The translations under genes and the position numbers were made by a program. A stretch of DNA of 64,000 nucleotides. It comes from Macrolepiota albuminosa (taxonomy: Eukaryota; Basidiomycota; Agaricomycetes; Agaricales; Agaricaceae). The stretch lies in NCBI GenBank assembly GCA_027475525.1, contig JAMWFC010000100.1, positions 372,001 to 436,000 on the forward strand, read 5' to 3'. This document shows, in pieces, positions 48,410 through 59,087 of the stretch. Numbering within the stretch: position 1 is the stretch's first letter; each line of letters starts with the position of its first letter. Under the pieces are notes generated by a model. The model was not told the origin of the DNA and did no database searches. It worked only from the letters and a program-made list of their open reading frames with translations.

Positions 48410-48669
48410 GTTACCAACGGATAGATTCAAAGGTCAGATAACACAATGAGCGGACGTTCACCTACGTTCCCGCAGATCCCCGTATGGATATTTTGAGGTG
48501 GAAGGGGGGTGGCATACCTCGCAAAAGAGGTTTCTTGGCTTGAAAGGGACGTTGGCATCATCTGCCATCAGCTGGCATCCGTCGGAGTTCGTCGGCAGCC
48601 ATTGTGACCCGCTGGCATCCGTCGGCATCCGTCCACGTCCGTCAGACATCCGTCGGCAACCCCCGGCAT

Positions 48670-49060
48670 CGTCCGGCATCAGGGCGGGAGAGAAGGAAAG
48701 GGGGTGTGTGGGCGTCCGCCGCATGGGGTGGCGTCTTGGAGAGCGTGGGGGGTGGCAGAAGAGGGATGGGGGTGGGGAGAAAGAGGGGGAAGGGGGAAGG
48801 GGAGGGGGAGGAGCGGAGAGCGTGGGGGGTGGCAGAAGAGGGATGGGGGTGGGGAGAAAGAGGGGGAAGGGGGAAGGGGAGGGGGAGGAGCGTGGGTGTA
48901 CCAGCGGACATAGCAGACGTCGGACGTCAGGTCAGGGAGGAGGAGGGAAGGGGGGTGTATGTGGCGTACGGGGGTGGCATGTGAGGTAGTGTGGGGAGTG
49001 GAGAGGATGGCACTGGGGAGAAAGAGGGGGAAGGGTGGAAGAGGGTGCGTGAGTGTCCGC
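48670..49060 (+). repeat. G-rich homopurine block inside the inverted repeat
   Basis: Runs such as GAGGGGGAAGGGGGAAGGGG dominate the plus strand, and the minus strand has the matching C/T runs. The right inverted end carries the opposite orientation (about 63600-63870). Many G-runs of 4-6 could form quadruplex or triplex structures. Gly/Arg-rich frames here are not genes. Confidence 0.8.
48738..48891. repeat. 77-bp exact tandem duplication 14
   Basis: Copies start at 48738 and 48815, inside the homopurine block. Confidence 0.88.
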
Positions 49061-49160
49061 TGTCCGCTGGCATGCCAGCAGACATGGCACTGGGGAGAAA
49101 GAGGGGGAAGGGTGGAAGAGGGTGCGTGAGTGTCCGCTGTCCGCTGGCATGCCAGCAGAC
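49007..49160. repeat. 77-bp exact tandem duplication 15
   Basis: Copies start at 49007 and 49084, at the inner edge of the homopurine block. Confidence 0.9.
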
Positions 49161-49542
49161 AGCAGCGGATGTCGGCATGTAACCCAGCTGACATCAGCAG
49201 ACAGTAGTTGACGTCCTCTTCCTGTGTAAAAATGACCAATATTTTAGTAGGGACGGTGCTAGGTTGAAAGAGGAGAAACAAGTCTGGTGGACCTGTGTCC
49301 ATAGATTTGTTTATTGGCTTGCGCGCATCATCAAGTTGATCCGTTCAAAACTCTAGAAATTACTGAAGCGGGAATGGGATGGAGGAATTTGCGCACATGA
49401 GGATTCCAGTATATGTGAGGTACTAGAATGAACAGATGCTCAAAGATGACCAACCCATGCCACTGCAGAAATCTCTGGAGTTTTAAACGGATCACATTAA
49501 TGACGCTAGCGGACGTCAGCAGCCTGCTGCTATTATATAATG

Positions 49543-49622
49543 TGCACTAGCAGGAGTCGAACCCGCCTCTTGCGCACAACATGAAATATCAATGTATCAA
49601 TATTCCATTGTACCACAGGCGC
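49543..49622 (-). repeat. tRNA-like module, left inverted repeat
   Basis: The minus strand reads GCGCCTGTGGTACAATGG..GGGTTCGACTCCTGCTAGTG. The A box TGGTACAATGG and B box GGTTCGACTCC both fit the Pol III consensus. It is nearly identical to the module at 61454 on the plus strand. Confidence 0.75.
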
Positions 49623-49832
49623 TTACTACAAGTATTGAATTGACAATGTTAGACTGATACTTTTTTACATCATAGCTTACTACAAGTCAGTCAATTTTTA
49701 CTTTTGGTAAATTGACAGGGGGTGGAAGGGGTCCGCTGAAGTGGTATCTTGTACATGGACGGATCCAAGAATTTACCGCCACTGATTCATCTGTAGACTG
49801 ATAATTATTTACATCATAGCACTGTTCAGTAA

Positions 49833-49911
49833 GCATCCGTGGTGTAGTGGAATATTCTCAATTGGTATTCCTTGTATCTTGCAGTAGGTGGGTTCGACTC
49901 CCACTAGTGCA
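49833..49911 (+). repeat. tRNA-Gly-like module, left inverted repeat
   Basis: GCATCCGTGGTGTAGTGG is almost the 5' half of a fungal tRNA-Gly. B box GGTTCGACTCC and a CCCACTAGTGCA 3' end follow. The anticodon arm is not tRNA-like. The 3' half is repeated in the 77-bp duplication at 49869. Confidence 0.75.
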
Positions 49912-50022
49912 TTGACATCAAACTGTCGAGAATTTTTGACTACACTCCTTGTATCTTGCAGTAGGTGGGTTCGACTCCCACTAGTGCATTGACATCAAAC
50001 TGTCGAGAATTTTTGACTACAC
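49869..50022. repeat. 77-bp exact tandem duplication 16
   Basis: Copies start at 49869 and 49946. It doubles the 3' half (B box) of the tRNA-Gly-like module. Confidence 0.9.
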
Positions 50023-50140
50023 ACAGAACATTAGACTGAATGGATCAACTTCATGATGCTAGCATTTTACTTGTAGTAAATTGATTGTGTAATCATTGAA
50101 TAGTGTGTGGTTTTTTCCGTCCATGAGAGTGGCATAACGG

Positions 50141-50294
50141 ATCAAAACAACTGGACAGTTAATCTTAACGAAAAATAACCAACGGAAAAGCCATGAATTA
50201 TAGTAACTAACGATTAAATCAAAACAACTGGACGGTTAATCTTAGCAAAAAATAACCAACGGAAAAGCCATGAATTATAGTAACTAACGATTAA
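50141..50294. repeat. 77-bp exact tandem duplication 17
   Basis: Copies start at 50141 and 50218, immediately after the stop of the acidic-repeat gene. An isolated difference or two (ACAG/ACGG, AACG/AGCA) is seen between the copies, so this is the least perfect of the series. Confidence 0.85.
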
Positions 50295-50295
50295 A

Positions 50296-52349
50296 TTACT
50301 CGTCCGATGTGTATTCCTCCTCTTCATTAGATCCGTGTAATGCATCTGAGGCCCAGAAATCCTCATCAAGCAGGTAGTCTGCAGTCAAAAATGCAAAGTC
50401 CTCCGGTGTATATGGCCCCTGAGGTCTGGTAAGTGTGATGTCTTCATAGTTTGCTCTCAGGCATGACGATGAAGATGGTGAGGGTGACTCTGACATATCA
50501 ACGGACACATCATCAGTACGATCAGCTCGATTTAAAGGGCCAATGGGCCTACATCGACCATGTTTTGCTCTAGCGCGAAATTCTTGTTCTGTTGAAATAA
50601 ATTAACTATGATTACCAGTGCCAAATTATAACTCACGTTGTTGATACAATTCGCTAATTCTTCTCTTATCCTCGCGTCGAGTCATACGTGTCTCATATTC
50701 CTCCCACTCCCGGACATTGTTACCAGTAGGTAGGGTTGGAGAAGGAGATTGTTGGAAGGGGGAAGACTGGGATTGAAGAGCCGTTACATCAAAAAGCGGT
50801 GGAAGATTTTCTTCGTCATCGGCTCCTTCCGTCTGTTCTGCCGTCACAAGAAATAGCGGCGGAAGGTTTTCCCCGTCCTCGCTCGCCATACGTCCGCCCC
50901 TCCGGACCTCCGTTTGTCGACCGTCACCGGCCGCCACCGTTTTGGGAATGAACAAGGGCGGCAAATCATCGTCTTCCGTCTCCTCTGCTGCAGGAATGAA
51001 CAAAGCAGGCAAAGAATCATCGTCCATCTGCTCTGCCGCAGGAATGAACAAAGGAGGCAAAGAATCGTCATCCATCTGCTCTTCCACGGGAATGAACAAA
51101 GGCAGCAAATCGTCGTCTGCCGTCTCCTCTGCCGCAGGAATGAACAAAGGAGGCAAAGAATCGTCGTCCATCTGCTCTTCTGCAGGAGGGATACCCTCTA
51201 AGTCAGGGTCACTAATGGATGGATTAGGGATATCCACCTGGTCGTCGTCAGTTTCCCCCAGCTCTGTGAATGTCCGGCGGATATGAGCTGCTGGGGCGGA
51301 AGGAAGTTGGGATGCTGGTTGAATCACCACGCAAGAGGGTTCCATTGTAGGGCCATACACCAGTCCAGGTTTACTCTGACTGTAGAGGTGGTGGAATGGA
51401 TGTTGTGGGTTCGAGGGTTCGATATGCGTCAAGGATGGCCATTGGGGAGAGTCGACATCGGGAAGAGTAGTAAGATGGGCCATTGAGAGGCAGTCTTGAG
51501 GGTCAGGCTGCTCACCATCAATACTGTTGGTATGGGACTCGATGCCTGTCAATTGGCCCGTCCAAGCAGGATCCACGGACCTCGCAACGGAACTAACAAT
51601 GGAAGCAGCAACGGACTTGCTGCCAGCAAACAGACGGATCATATCGTTGGCCGTTGGGACATGTTCTGTCCTATTGAGCGACCGCCACTTGTCTAGGGCT
51701 TGAAGCGTCCGCTGGTGGCCCCTGGCGGATCCGCTACCTGCAAACACACAAAGCAAATCGTCTGGTGGTGGGACGGACACCAATCCATCAGCAGATGGCA
51801 ATGTCATGGGCGGCCGGCGGTTGCATGCCAAGAAGCTTTCAACAGAGTGGAAGCCTTGCTGATGTACGAGAAGGCAATGCTCCAGTGTTTCATTGCTTAA
51901 GACCTGAACATCCTCTTGGCCGATGTGGTTCCACCAATCACAGCCGTACAGATTCCTGATAAGACCTTGACGGCCGTCAACAAACTCCAGGATCTCTGTG
52001 GGCAAGGTTTGCTGATTTTGAAGGGGGAAAAATCGGCTCATGCTTTTGATAATGTCTGGGACATTGCAGACCACATTATTCAATGATGCTGCCCCCAGAT
52101 ATGACAATACAAAGTTCTATGGCCCACATTCAGATCATAATATATTTACACATTTTAAAGTTATCTTACCAACTCCTTGTCTAGATGCTGGATAATCCAT
52201 GCCTCTTCTGCTTCAAGACTTGGCGCAAGATTGCCAAATATGGAAAGTGCTGCAATGAGGCGCGACTCAATATAGTCAACAACCTCTTGCAAATTTTCTA
52301 GTACAGTAGCTTGGGACATGATACTGTGTGGTACAGAGGTAGATGGCAT
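50296..52349 (-). CDS. KDZ-element cargo: acidic LPPLFIP-repeat protein
   Basis: Three exons in phase (52349-52170, 52116-50637, 50588-50296) give 650 aa with no defect. The N-terminal 200 residues look globular (IIKSMSRFFPLQNQQTLPTE, then DWWNHIGQEDVQVLSNETLE). Residues near 360-450 hold five near-perfect tandem units of about 16-21 residues, each with a D-rich segment and LPPLFIP (for example EEQMDDDSLPPLFIP), plus two diverged LPPLF copies. A charged stretch (REWEEYETRMTRREDKRRIS) and an acidic Ser-rich C-terminus with EEEEYTSDE follow. No known domain was recognised. The acidic-hydrophobic repeats could be activation or protein-docking motifs (inference). It lies downstream of the transposase on the same strand, 233 bp away. 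Confidence 0.75.
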
Positions 52350-52439
52350 TGCACTGTTGCTTGTAGAAGTGGATACTGCTATGTATCAGATTTTAGGGCC
52401 TTGTAAACAAAAGTGATTTTCAACAATTCCATTGCACGT

Positions 52440-52575
52440 GACTGTCACAAATCCGTTCCGATCCGCCCATGGCAGCAAGCTATAATCAAGTTCTGGATCC
52501 GTCAGTTCAATCCGTCTCTGCATCCGTCACATCAATCCGTCACTGCATCCGTCACATCAATCCGTCTCTGCATCC
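52440..52575. repeat. ATCCG-motif array between cargo gene and transposase
   Basis: Eight ATCCG sites occur within about 130 bp. From 52509 they form a 12/13-bp alternating array (ATCCGTCTCTGC, ATCCGTCACATCA). It overlaps the end region of the transposase transcript and the promoter of the acidic-repeat gene, so it may be regulatory or a transposase-binding site (inference). Confidence 0.6.
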
Positions 52576-52582
52576 ACCATTT

Positions 52583-55500
52583 TCACACTGGATCTCTTGC
52601 AGTTTGGAGGGAAATGAAATCAGGAAGCACCCACCTAAATTTATCAATTGCCATTGAGGCCAATTCTTGCCACATGGCCACCTTTTTGTGGGCATATGAC
52701 TGGAGACCTCTTTTCTTCACTGACATACCACGCTTCGACCAAATATCTGCCTGGTTGAAGAAATACCGCACTGTCCACTCCATTTCACTCGTGACAAGCT
52801 GACATTCCTCGGTCCATCTGTTGTGTTGTGCTCTAGCACATAGATAATGAACACGATTAACTGAAGAGATATGTTCACGAACGGATGTAATGATAACGGA
52901 AATGGTAACGAGGACTCACATTCAGAAATAGTTGCAGATTCATTTTCTGTATCAGAATTAGAGTGCCATATCCAAGATACCTTGATCCTTGATGAACCAG
53001 GAATGTTGGGATCTCGTATAGCTGTGCTTGCATTCAAATCCGCTTTCTGTAGAACCAGATACTTTCTCTGAATGCTGGGGTCCGATCCCAGTCGCAGCAG
53101 CGCACTGCGGCATTGTGCATGGGCACGAGCCTTCACCAGGATTGAGGCCTGGATTTTTTGAAGAGATGCGCGAGCTCGAGTTTTCACATTCTTGCTTGGG
53201 GCGACCCGGACGACGTGAGAATATAGGAATGATTTCTCTGCAATGAATTCCCAAAGAGCTTGCAGGAGCCTTTCAATTTGAATCAAGCGCAGATTGCACT
53301 CTATCATTGTTAATGGTGAGACATTACCCATGATCATAGATGGGAAGGAGATTTCAAAATCTTCTGGAACAACTACATCCGTTGGTCCAAGGGTATCCAC
53401 CGGCGGTACCAGCGGATCCGCTGGCTGTCCATCTTCTGCCATTTCATTGTTGTCAAAGGCTCCGGGAACTTCATCCGGTTCCAGGGGTGCAGTCCGCCTT
53501 CCACTAGCAATAAATCCGCTCCTGTCCTGAGAAGCAGCAAGGACATTGAGCCGAACCCTTAATAGTTCTCTTTCCGCCTCGACCTTTTGCCGATCATCAT
53601 TGCTTGCATGCCGATTCAAACGGCGAACCTGGTCCTGAATTGCAATTCTGAGCTTCCAATTAGTGGGATAGGTTGGGCCATCAGCAATACACCTTACTGC
53701 TGCTCCTCAATGTCAAGGGCAAGTTGAATCCAGAAGGAATGAATATCCGTCGCTGCAACATCCGTTGAGTGGTTTCCACTGTCTGCTGCTATTCAGTCTT
53801 CACTTGCACTATTGAAGGTCATTGTACGAGCTTTCAGAATATCCATTGCTTTACGGTTTCCCTCCTCTCTGAGCCTTTCTGCCTTAGCTATTCCGGCTTC
53901 CCAGCTTGTTAGTAAATCCATTGATATTCCGACGGATTGCTCGGTGAAATATTGAACGGCTGCATCTCTCATCTCAACAGCAGTCCTGTACTTTCGACAT
54001 AGGAATGGAACCATGTCAAGCAGCTTCTTCCAGTTTGAGTCACACATGTGATCATCAAGGATTTCTGCCCGATGTGCTAAGGTAGCCGTACAGGCCATCT
54101 GTGAGACTTCATTTAGTGTAGACCAGAGACTTTCAATTATCTCCCCAGCCAAATGACCGGCCCCGGGAATGAAGGACGGGGCAAAGCGGAAAAAACAATC
54201 CTCCTTATGCCCATGGACATGAAGAAGTCCTATTGCAAAGTCCACGAGTAGATTATCCGGCAGGACTTCTCCGGCCTCAGCAAGCCATTCAGAAAATTTG
54301 ACACACCACTGGCATGCTATGTCATATACCAGTAGGAGACGCTGAATCCCATCCATGTTGGTTGTCTTAACTGCCCGTGTGATGGAAAAGTCTGTGTAAA
54401 CCTGGCCTTCACCACGGGTCAAGTTTGTTACACTATTAGGAGCAAAGCAGCCGTGCCGTGTACATGCCGTTGCAACAATACCAGTAATGTCGCATGACTT
54501 GTTCATCATCAGGGCCTTTTCAATAGCTTTGAATGTGTTTTCACAAGCTGCTCCCTGGACAGACGGAGGTCCAGCGGACAGCCGACGGACAGGATTGAAT
54601 TGATGAGCAGACAGCGGACAGGTAGAGTTAAAGAATGTCACTCACCGTTGGCTGTTCCTTTGCGCGCTTGAGATAGTGGGTGAGCTCATCCCTCCTGGCC
54701 ATCATACCACCGCCTTCTGAATGCCATACATCATGAGCAGGATTAGAATGTCGGACATGATCCGCCTTGAAGTTGCTGTCCATCATTAAAGAACGATTGA
54801 ACTTCCACCGGACAGGATCTTCTTCCCAGTTGGATGGAAGATTGACTCCTGGTTGGGGGCAAGTTGGACAGAATATTGCAAGTTCACCACGGTCCGGCGC
54901 CATGGGGTGCCTCGATTCATCATGTCCGAAGCCTGCCCACTTCAACTTCTTCAGCCACCGCCATGAACGAGAAATTCGTCGTAGCTCGCGGTAAAGGTTA
55001 TCCACCTCACCAGAAGATGCAATTGGGGAAGTTGTTCTTGCAATTTTCTGCCAGTACTGGTAGGCGGATGCTTTGCACTCTAGATTCGTCAGATGGAAGT
55101 CGTCCAGCACAGCCGTTGTAAAATATGTTTGTGTCCGATCAAATGTACTGGGGACCAGCTGCGAGCGGATGGTATCCTCCACCAAGACATCCATCCCAGA
55201 ACACTCACATGAAATGACAGTAATGTAGTGTACTCCAGTTGTGTGAACAATCCGTTGTATTGGATTCCCAAAGCAATCATATCTGTCCATACGGAACCCG
55301 TTCGTGGCTGGCCAATCTTCTATCTCTGGTTCCTGTTGCTCTTCCTCTTCCATGATTTGATCAAGGCTGGCATCCTGAAGTCGGCTCAGGAAATCTGAAG
55401 TCATGGACGGATGCGCTGCCAGATGTCCCGGGTCGCTATCCGCTGATGGAAGTTCAACATCCAGTTGATATTCGAGTCGTATAAACTCTTGCTCCTGAAT

Positions 55501-56269
55501 ATCCTTTTGCCGCTCGTGGTCCTCAAGAGCCCTGACCCTGACCTTCCCTTGATGACAGTTTGCATGTAATAAATTGTGTTGGATATAGAAATACCCCCCA
55601 GTATCCGACATATTCATTGGTTGGAAATACCTACCATTCCATACTTCAGGTCGGTGAAACGGGTTGGAGAGGTGCGTGCGGCGGAAACATCCGCGACAGA
55701 ATATTCTTGACCCAACGCAATCACGGCATCGCCATCGTGCCAGGTAATGGTCAGGACAAGCAAGGCAATCAGTAACGTCATCCATTGATTCACGACCAAG
55801 CAATCCATTGAGCAACTGCGGAACATGGTTGATGAAGTCGTTAAGATAATCTGCCTGTGTCTATGTATGAACTTGAATAATTTGCTCTCAATAATAGCAT
55901 ACATTCAAATCACCTTTACATGCCTTATGGATACGGGCATTGTATCATCTACATCATCTACCGTTGGATAATTGTCCAAGTGTGCAAAGTTATCATCATC
56001 CGGAAATGCCGCAGGTGGTGCACCAGTTACAATTGGAACGGGACCCAGTGGTAGCCGTTGTGTTATGAGGACTGGCAACCCTCGTGTATTCTGAGTGAGT
56101 CGTGTCCTTTCCTCAGCAAATGGGATGAGGTCCCTTTGCCTGATGACTGTTGTTTTTGGTTGCTTTTCTGAGTGAGTCGTGTCCTTTCCTCAGCAAATGG
56201 GATGAGGTCCCTTTGCCTGATGACTGTTGTTTTTGGTTGCTTGCGTTTCTTCAGAGAGTTCAGGTTCAT
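52583..56269 (-). CDS. KDZ-superfamily transposase with CxC2-type N-terminal Cys cluster
   Basis: Six coding blocks: 56269-55920, 55860-54646, 54554-53698 (with a TGA at 53793-53795), 53647-52920 and 52830-52583. All splice phases close only if one copy of the 77-bp duplication at 56089 is removed, giving about 1106 codons. The N-terminal Cys/His cluster (CLACPDHYLARWRCRDC, then CRGCFRRTH) lies at about 124-156. Catalytic blocks are LMMDSNFKADH (about 450), LVYDIACQWCVKF (about 575) and GEIIESLWSTLN (about 630), the D..D..E pattern of Kyakuja-Dileera-Zisupton enzymes. The C-terminal region ends with WTVRYFFNQADIW and HKKVAMWQELA, usual for the family. The in-frame TGA could derive from CGA by CpG decay. 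An upstream Met at 56341 is possible. Function: mobilisation of the surrounding element. Confidence 0.88.
54555..54645 (-). other. KDZ transposase intron dense in TCCGNY motifs
   Basis: This 91-nt GTGAGT..TCCAG intron contains TGTCCGCTG, TGTCCGTCGG, TGTCCGCTGG and CTCCGTCTG, the same short motif that fills the inverted ends. Confidence 0.6.
56089..56242. repeat. 77-bp exact tandem duplication 18
   Basis: Copies start at 56089 and 56166, inside KDZ exon 1. As it stands exon 1 is 350 nt (phase-breaking); with one copy it is 273 nt, 91 codons, and joins the next exon in frame. Confidence 0.92.
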
Positions 56270-56769
56270 GATCAAATATCTATGGCCAGGACCTAGCCAT
56301 TGTACCAGAGATCTAATGAGACCGCTCATCGATATCGGCAATATGCCCCAATTCGGACGGGCTAGATACCAGCGGATAGCGGACCCTATCCGTTGATGAC
56401 AAACGCAACAGACATGGAACAGAAACAGTGAACGGAAATGTATATTTTATCATGTGATCCTTTGGTTGAGAACTGTGTGGTTGCAGAAATTATATTGTCT
56501 AACAGTGAACGGAAATGTATATTTTATCATGTGATCCTTTGGTTGAGAACTGTGTGGTTGCAGAAATTATATTGTCTACAAAATGTCTGCCCTCCTGCAA
56601 CCGCCTATGCCCCAATTCGGACGGGCTAGATACCAGCGGATAGCGGACCCTATCCATCGATGACAAATGCAACAGACATGGAACGGAAACAGTGAACGGA
56701 AATGTATATTTTATCATGTGATCCTTCGGTTGAGAACTGTGTGGTTGCAGAAATTATATTGTCTACAAA
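56270..56769. promoter_or_regulatory. divergent promoter, locally duplicated
   Basis: This lies between the minus-strand transposase and the plus-strand cargo gene. A block starting ATGCCCCAATTCGGACGGGC occurs at 56343 and 56607, each followed by AGCGGATAGCGGACCCTATC, AACAGTGAACGGAAATGTAT and AATGTCTGCCCTCCTGCAAC. The copies differ at several bases, so this duplication is real (about 187 bp once the 77-bp repeat inside is removed). The second copy ends at the true start codon of the cargo gene. Confidence 0.65.
56424..56577. repeat. 77-bp exact tandem duplication 19
   Basis: Copies start at 56424 and 56501, within the divergent promoter. A third, diverged copy near 56689 belongs to the older true duplication. 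Confidence 0.9.
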
Positions 56770-58984
56770 ATGTCTGCCCTCCTGCAACCGCCTGAACCAA
56801 TATTTTCACCAAAGAAAAGACGAGTGGAACCAATATTTACAGCGGAAGAAAGATCTATCTTTGAACCATACAAGGAACTCTACCGCTCCTCAACTACTCC
56901 TCAAGCTCGGACTGCTATCTTGAAGGATAAAATCCTAACGGATATCTTCAACTACTGGGCCACTAAGGGGACAGAGCCAAAGACAGGGGAAGAGTGGGCA
57001 GAGAGAATCAAAGTAGGTACAGCAACTCATTGCAAAGAACTTGACATCATTTCCTTGAATAGAAGGTTGTCCAGTATATCAAGAATTGCTGGCGCCCTTA
57101 TTACCAGCATAAAGATCCAAAGGTGCTCCTGAAAACTTCACTGCAAGATGTTGTCTGGCAGACAATGGCAAAGGAGATAAACGAGGAGATCCAGAACTTG
57201 TTGAGGGGTAAGGATCACAACGCCTCAGGATTGGATGCATTTGCACAATATAATGTGGCTGTCAAAAATGTTATGCATCAACTCACACCGCAGGAGGAAA
57301 GTTGTTTACGGAAGATGGCGGCAGAATGGAGCGAAAAAGGAAATCCGCCAGAAATTCAGCGCAAGTTGGTACTCCATCCGTCCCCCATCCGTCCTCTATT
57401 CGTTGCACATCTGTCCGCTTGATTCCGCTTTCTAATCATTGTCTCTACAGGAAGGCCCAAAAGCACGGTTTGAAGCGTGTGGACGATGCAGATGTGCTTC
57501 GATTTAGAGAAATGGGCATGTTGAGTTGGACTGTTGTTGGGTGGTATGCAGATGAAGGCATGACTATTAGAATGTATGTGGTGCCATCATTCTTTAAACA
57601 ATTTTGACACCAATTATAGTCATGACAATATGTCATACTTGACCCATGCTAACCGACCAACCTTCCAAGACTCCTTTCCTGACCTTGTTAGTGACCTCAA
57701 CAAGAAGATGATGGATTACATGTCTGCTCTTCTTGGTAGAGACATGCCGTCCAACATGCAATCACCCCATGATTTGACTCCTCCTATCCTTACACGCCGT
57801 GACCTCATCCTTGATCTGGATAGGGATGGATTCCCAATATTACCAGCAGATCCAGGACCAAATATATTTCAAACTTGGGCAGAATTGGAAATGCTTGTCC
57901 GGGACTATCTAAATACTCATTACAGTGAATCCTAGTTTTCTCCACCTTTGCTCATCATCTGATCACTCCGTCAGAAATTGCGTCTGGTTACCGGTATGAA
58001 TCTGCTCCTTACAAGGCAGTGAGGACCAATGATCAGCAATTCATACATTCAAGGTATCTTCCAGAGGGTCTGATATTCCAAGATCCCCATAATCTTGGTC
58101 GGCCTGAGCTATTGCGTCTGCTGAACTTCTGGAGAGACCGTCAAGGACAGTATGGATCTGGTGACACCTTCCGCTGGACGGTTTATCTCAACCGTCACAA
58201 GCAGCCAGTAGCTGCCGAGTACGGCACCCGAGCTGATCGTGAAAAAAATGCGGCAGCAGCAGCAGCACGTAAGGCTACACGCAAAAATGGAGGGAAAAAT
58301 CGGAAACAGAGGCCAACACCATCAGCGGTAGTCGATGGCAACAGTAGGACCATCGCTAATGATGGAGCCGCTGATGGCAGATCCGCTTTAGTCACCGGAT
58401 CTGCAGCCAACTTGGAACTGGGGCCTACACTTCCCCTGTCACCTAGCGTACCACACACACCACTGCCTCCGCACACTCCACAGCCTCAAGGCCACAACAG
58501 ATCCACGGTTCACAACGAATCCCAACCCAATGTATCAGCTTCCGCTCACGACGAATCCGCCCACGACAAATCCGCCCACGACGAATCCGCCCACGACGAA
58601 TCCGTTCATGACGAATGTGGTGATGATACAGCAGTGGTAGATGCCACTACCATCCACCTCTTACATCAAAGAGGATGGAGCCATCCAGACCCTCCAATTA
58701 ATGGCCCTAGTGATGGTTCCCCTAGATATAGAGTGTCAAGAAGGGTGCTTGACATTCTTCAAGATGAGGACAATGACCAATTTGAAGGTGAGGGAAGGCC
58801 AGCATTACAAAACCAGAAGAAGCGCAAGGCATTGCCTAACCAATTGTCAACAAATTCCAAGCGACCCCGCAAGTCTCAAGCACAAATGTTACAGGAGGAT
58901 GCAGCTCGATACATTGATATGTCTACACCAGCAAAAAGGAGTAGCAGCCGCACTAAGGTCATTCGACCAGTCCGCCGTCATTGA
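56770..58984 (+). CDS. KDZ-element cargo: 660-aa protein, family not named
   Basis: Five exons close in phase: 56770-57012, 57063-57364, 57451-57573, 57620-57924, 57975-58984, with no stop. The N-terminus (MSALLQPPEPIFSPKKRRVE) leads to helical blocks: KVVQYIKNCWRPYYQHKDPK, then LDAFAQYNVAVKNVMHQLTP and EESCLRKMAAEWSEKGNPPE. A mid-region IASGYRYESAPYKAVRTNDQ, then YLPEGLIFQDPHNLGRPELL and LLNFWRDRQG resembles proteins often found beside agaricomycete transposons. The C-terminal third is disordered, Ala/Lys-rich (ADREKNAAAAAARKATRKNG), with six AHDES-type pentapeptides near 58545-58615 and a basic tail. No catalytic motif was recognised. Divergent transcription from the transposase across a shared promoter suggests co-regulation. 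The second donor (GTTGGT) was chosen by phase. Confidence 0.75.
57365..57450 (+). other. cargo-gene intron rich in ATCCGTC motifs
   Basis: The 86-nt intron holds CATCCGTCCCCCATCCGTCC, then CTGTCCGCTTGATTCCGC, repeating the giant-element motif inside non-coding gene sequence. Confidence 0.6.
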
Positions 58985-59087
58985 TGTGGGGAAGGGGGGA
59001 ATGTTTTATTACATTTTTGTAAACTATAGAGTTACAAAAATGTACGAATGTCTGTCATAGCGAAAAAAAAATTGTAATCGTCCATCT

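Larger units (their letters stand above)
47560..48440. other. CpG-rich outer flank of the giant element
   Basis: CpG content rises abruptly here. Short motifs such as GCAGGCCTACGCAG and CACCAGCGGACATC repeat irregularly. Proline-rich frames on this stretch are composition artefacts. It may be the outermost part of the left inverted end; the window does not reach the matching right part. Confidence 0.4.
48510..50035 (+). repeat. left long inverted repeat of the KDZ giant element
   Basis: This region is the reverse complement, block by block, of the right end of the window. 48560-48745 pairs with 63815-63990, 48885-49010 with 63655-63755, 49200-49310 with 63384-63560, 49470-49625 with 61445-61610, and 49833-50030 with 61100-61230. 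Order and orientation are conserved from outside to inside. It holds a roughly 400-bp homopurine block and two tRNA-like modules. The outer limit is uncertain because the right end is cut off by the window. Confidence 0.8.

Noticed and set aside
48498..49302. Gly/Arg-rich and Pro/Ser/His-rich ORFs up to 207 codons
   Set aside because: They follow the homopurine tract of the inverted repeat; composition explains the open frames and both strands give them.
50914..51286. Repeat ORFs on the plus strand opposite the acidic-repeat gene
   Set aside because: They mirror the LPPLFIP repeat units and have no splice support; the minus gene is phased over three exons.
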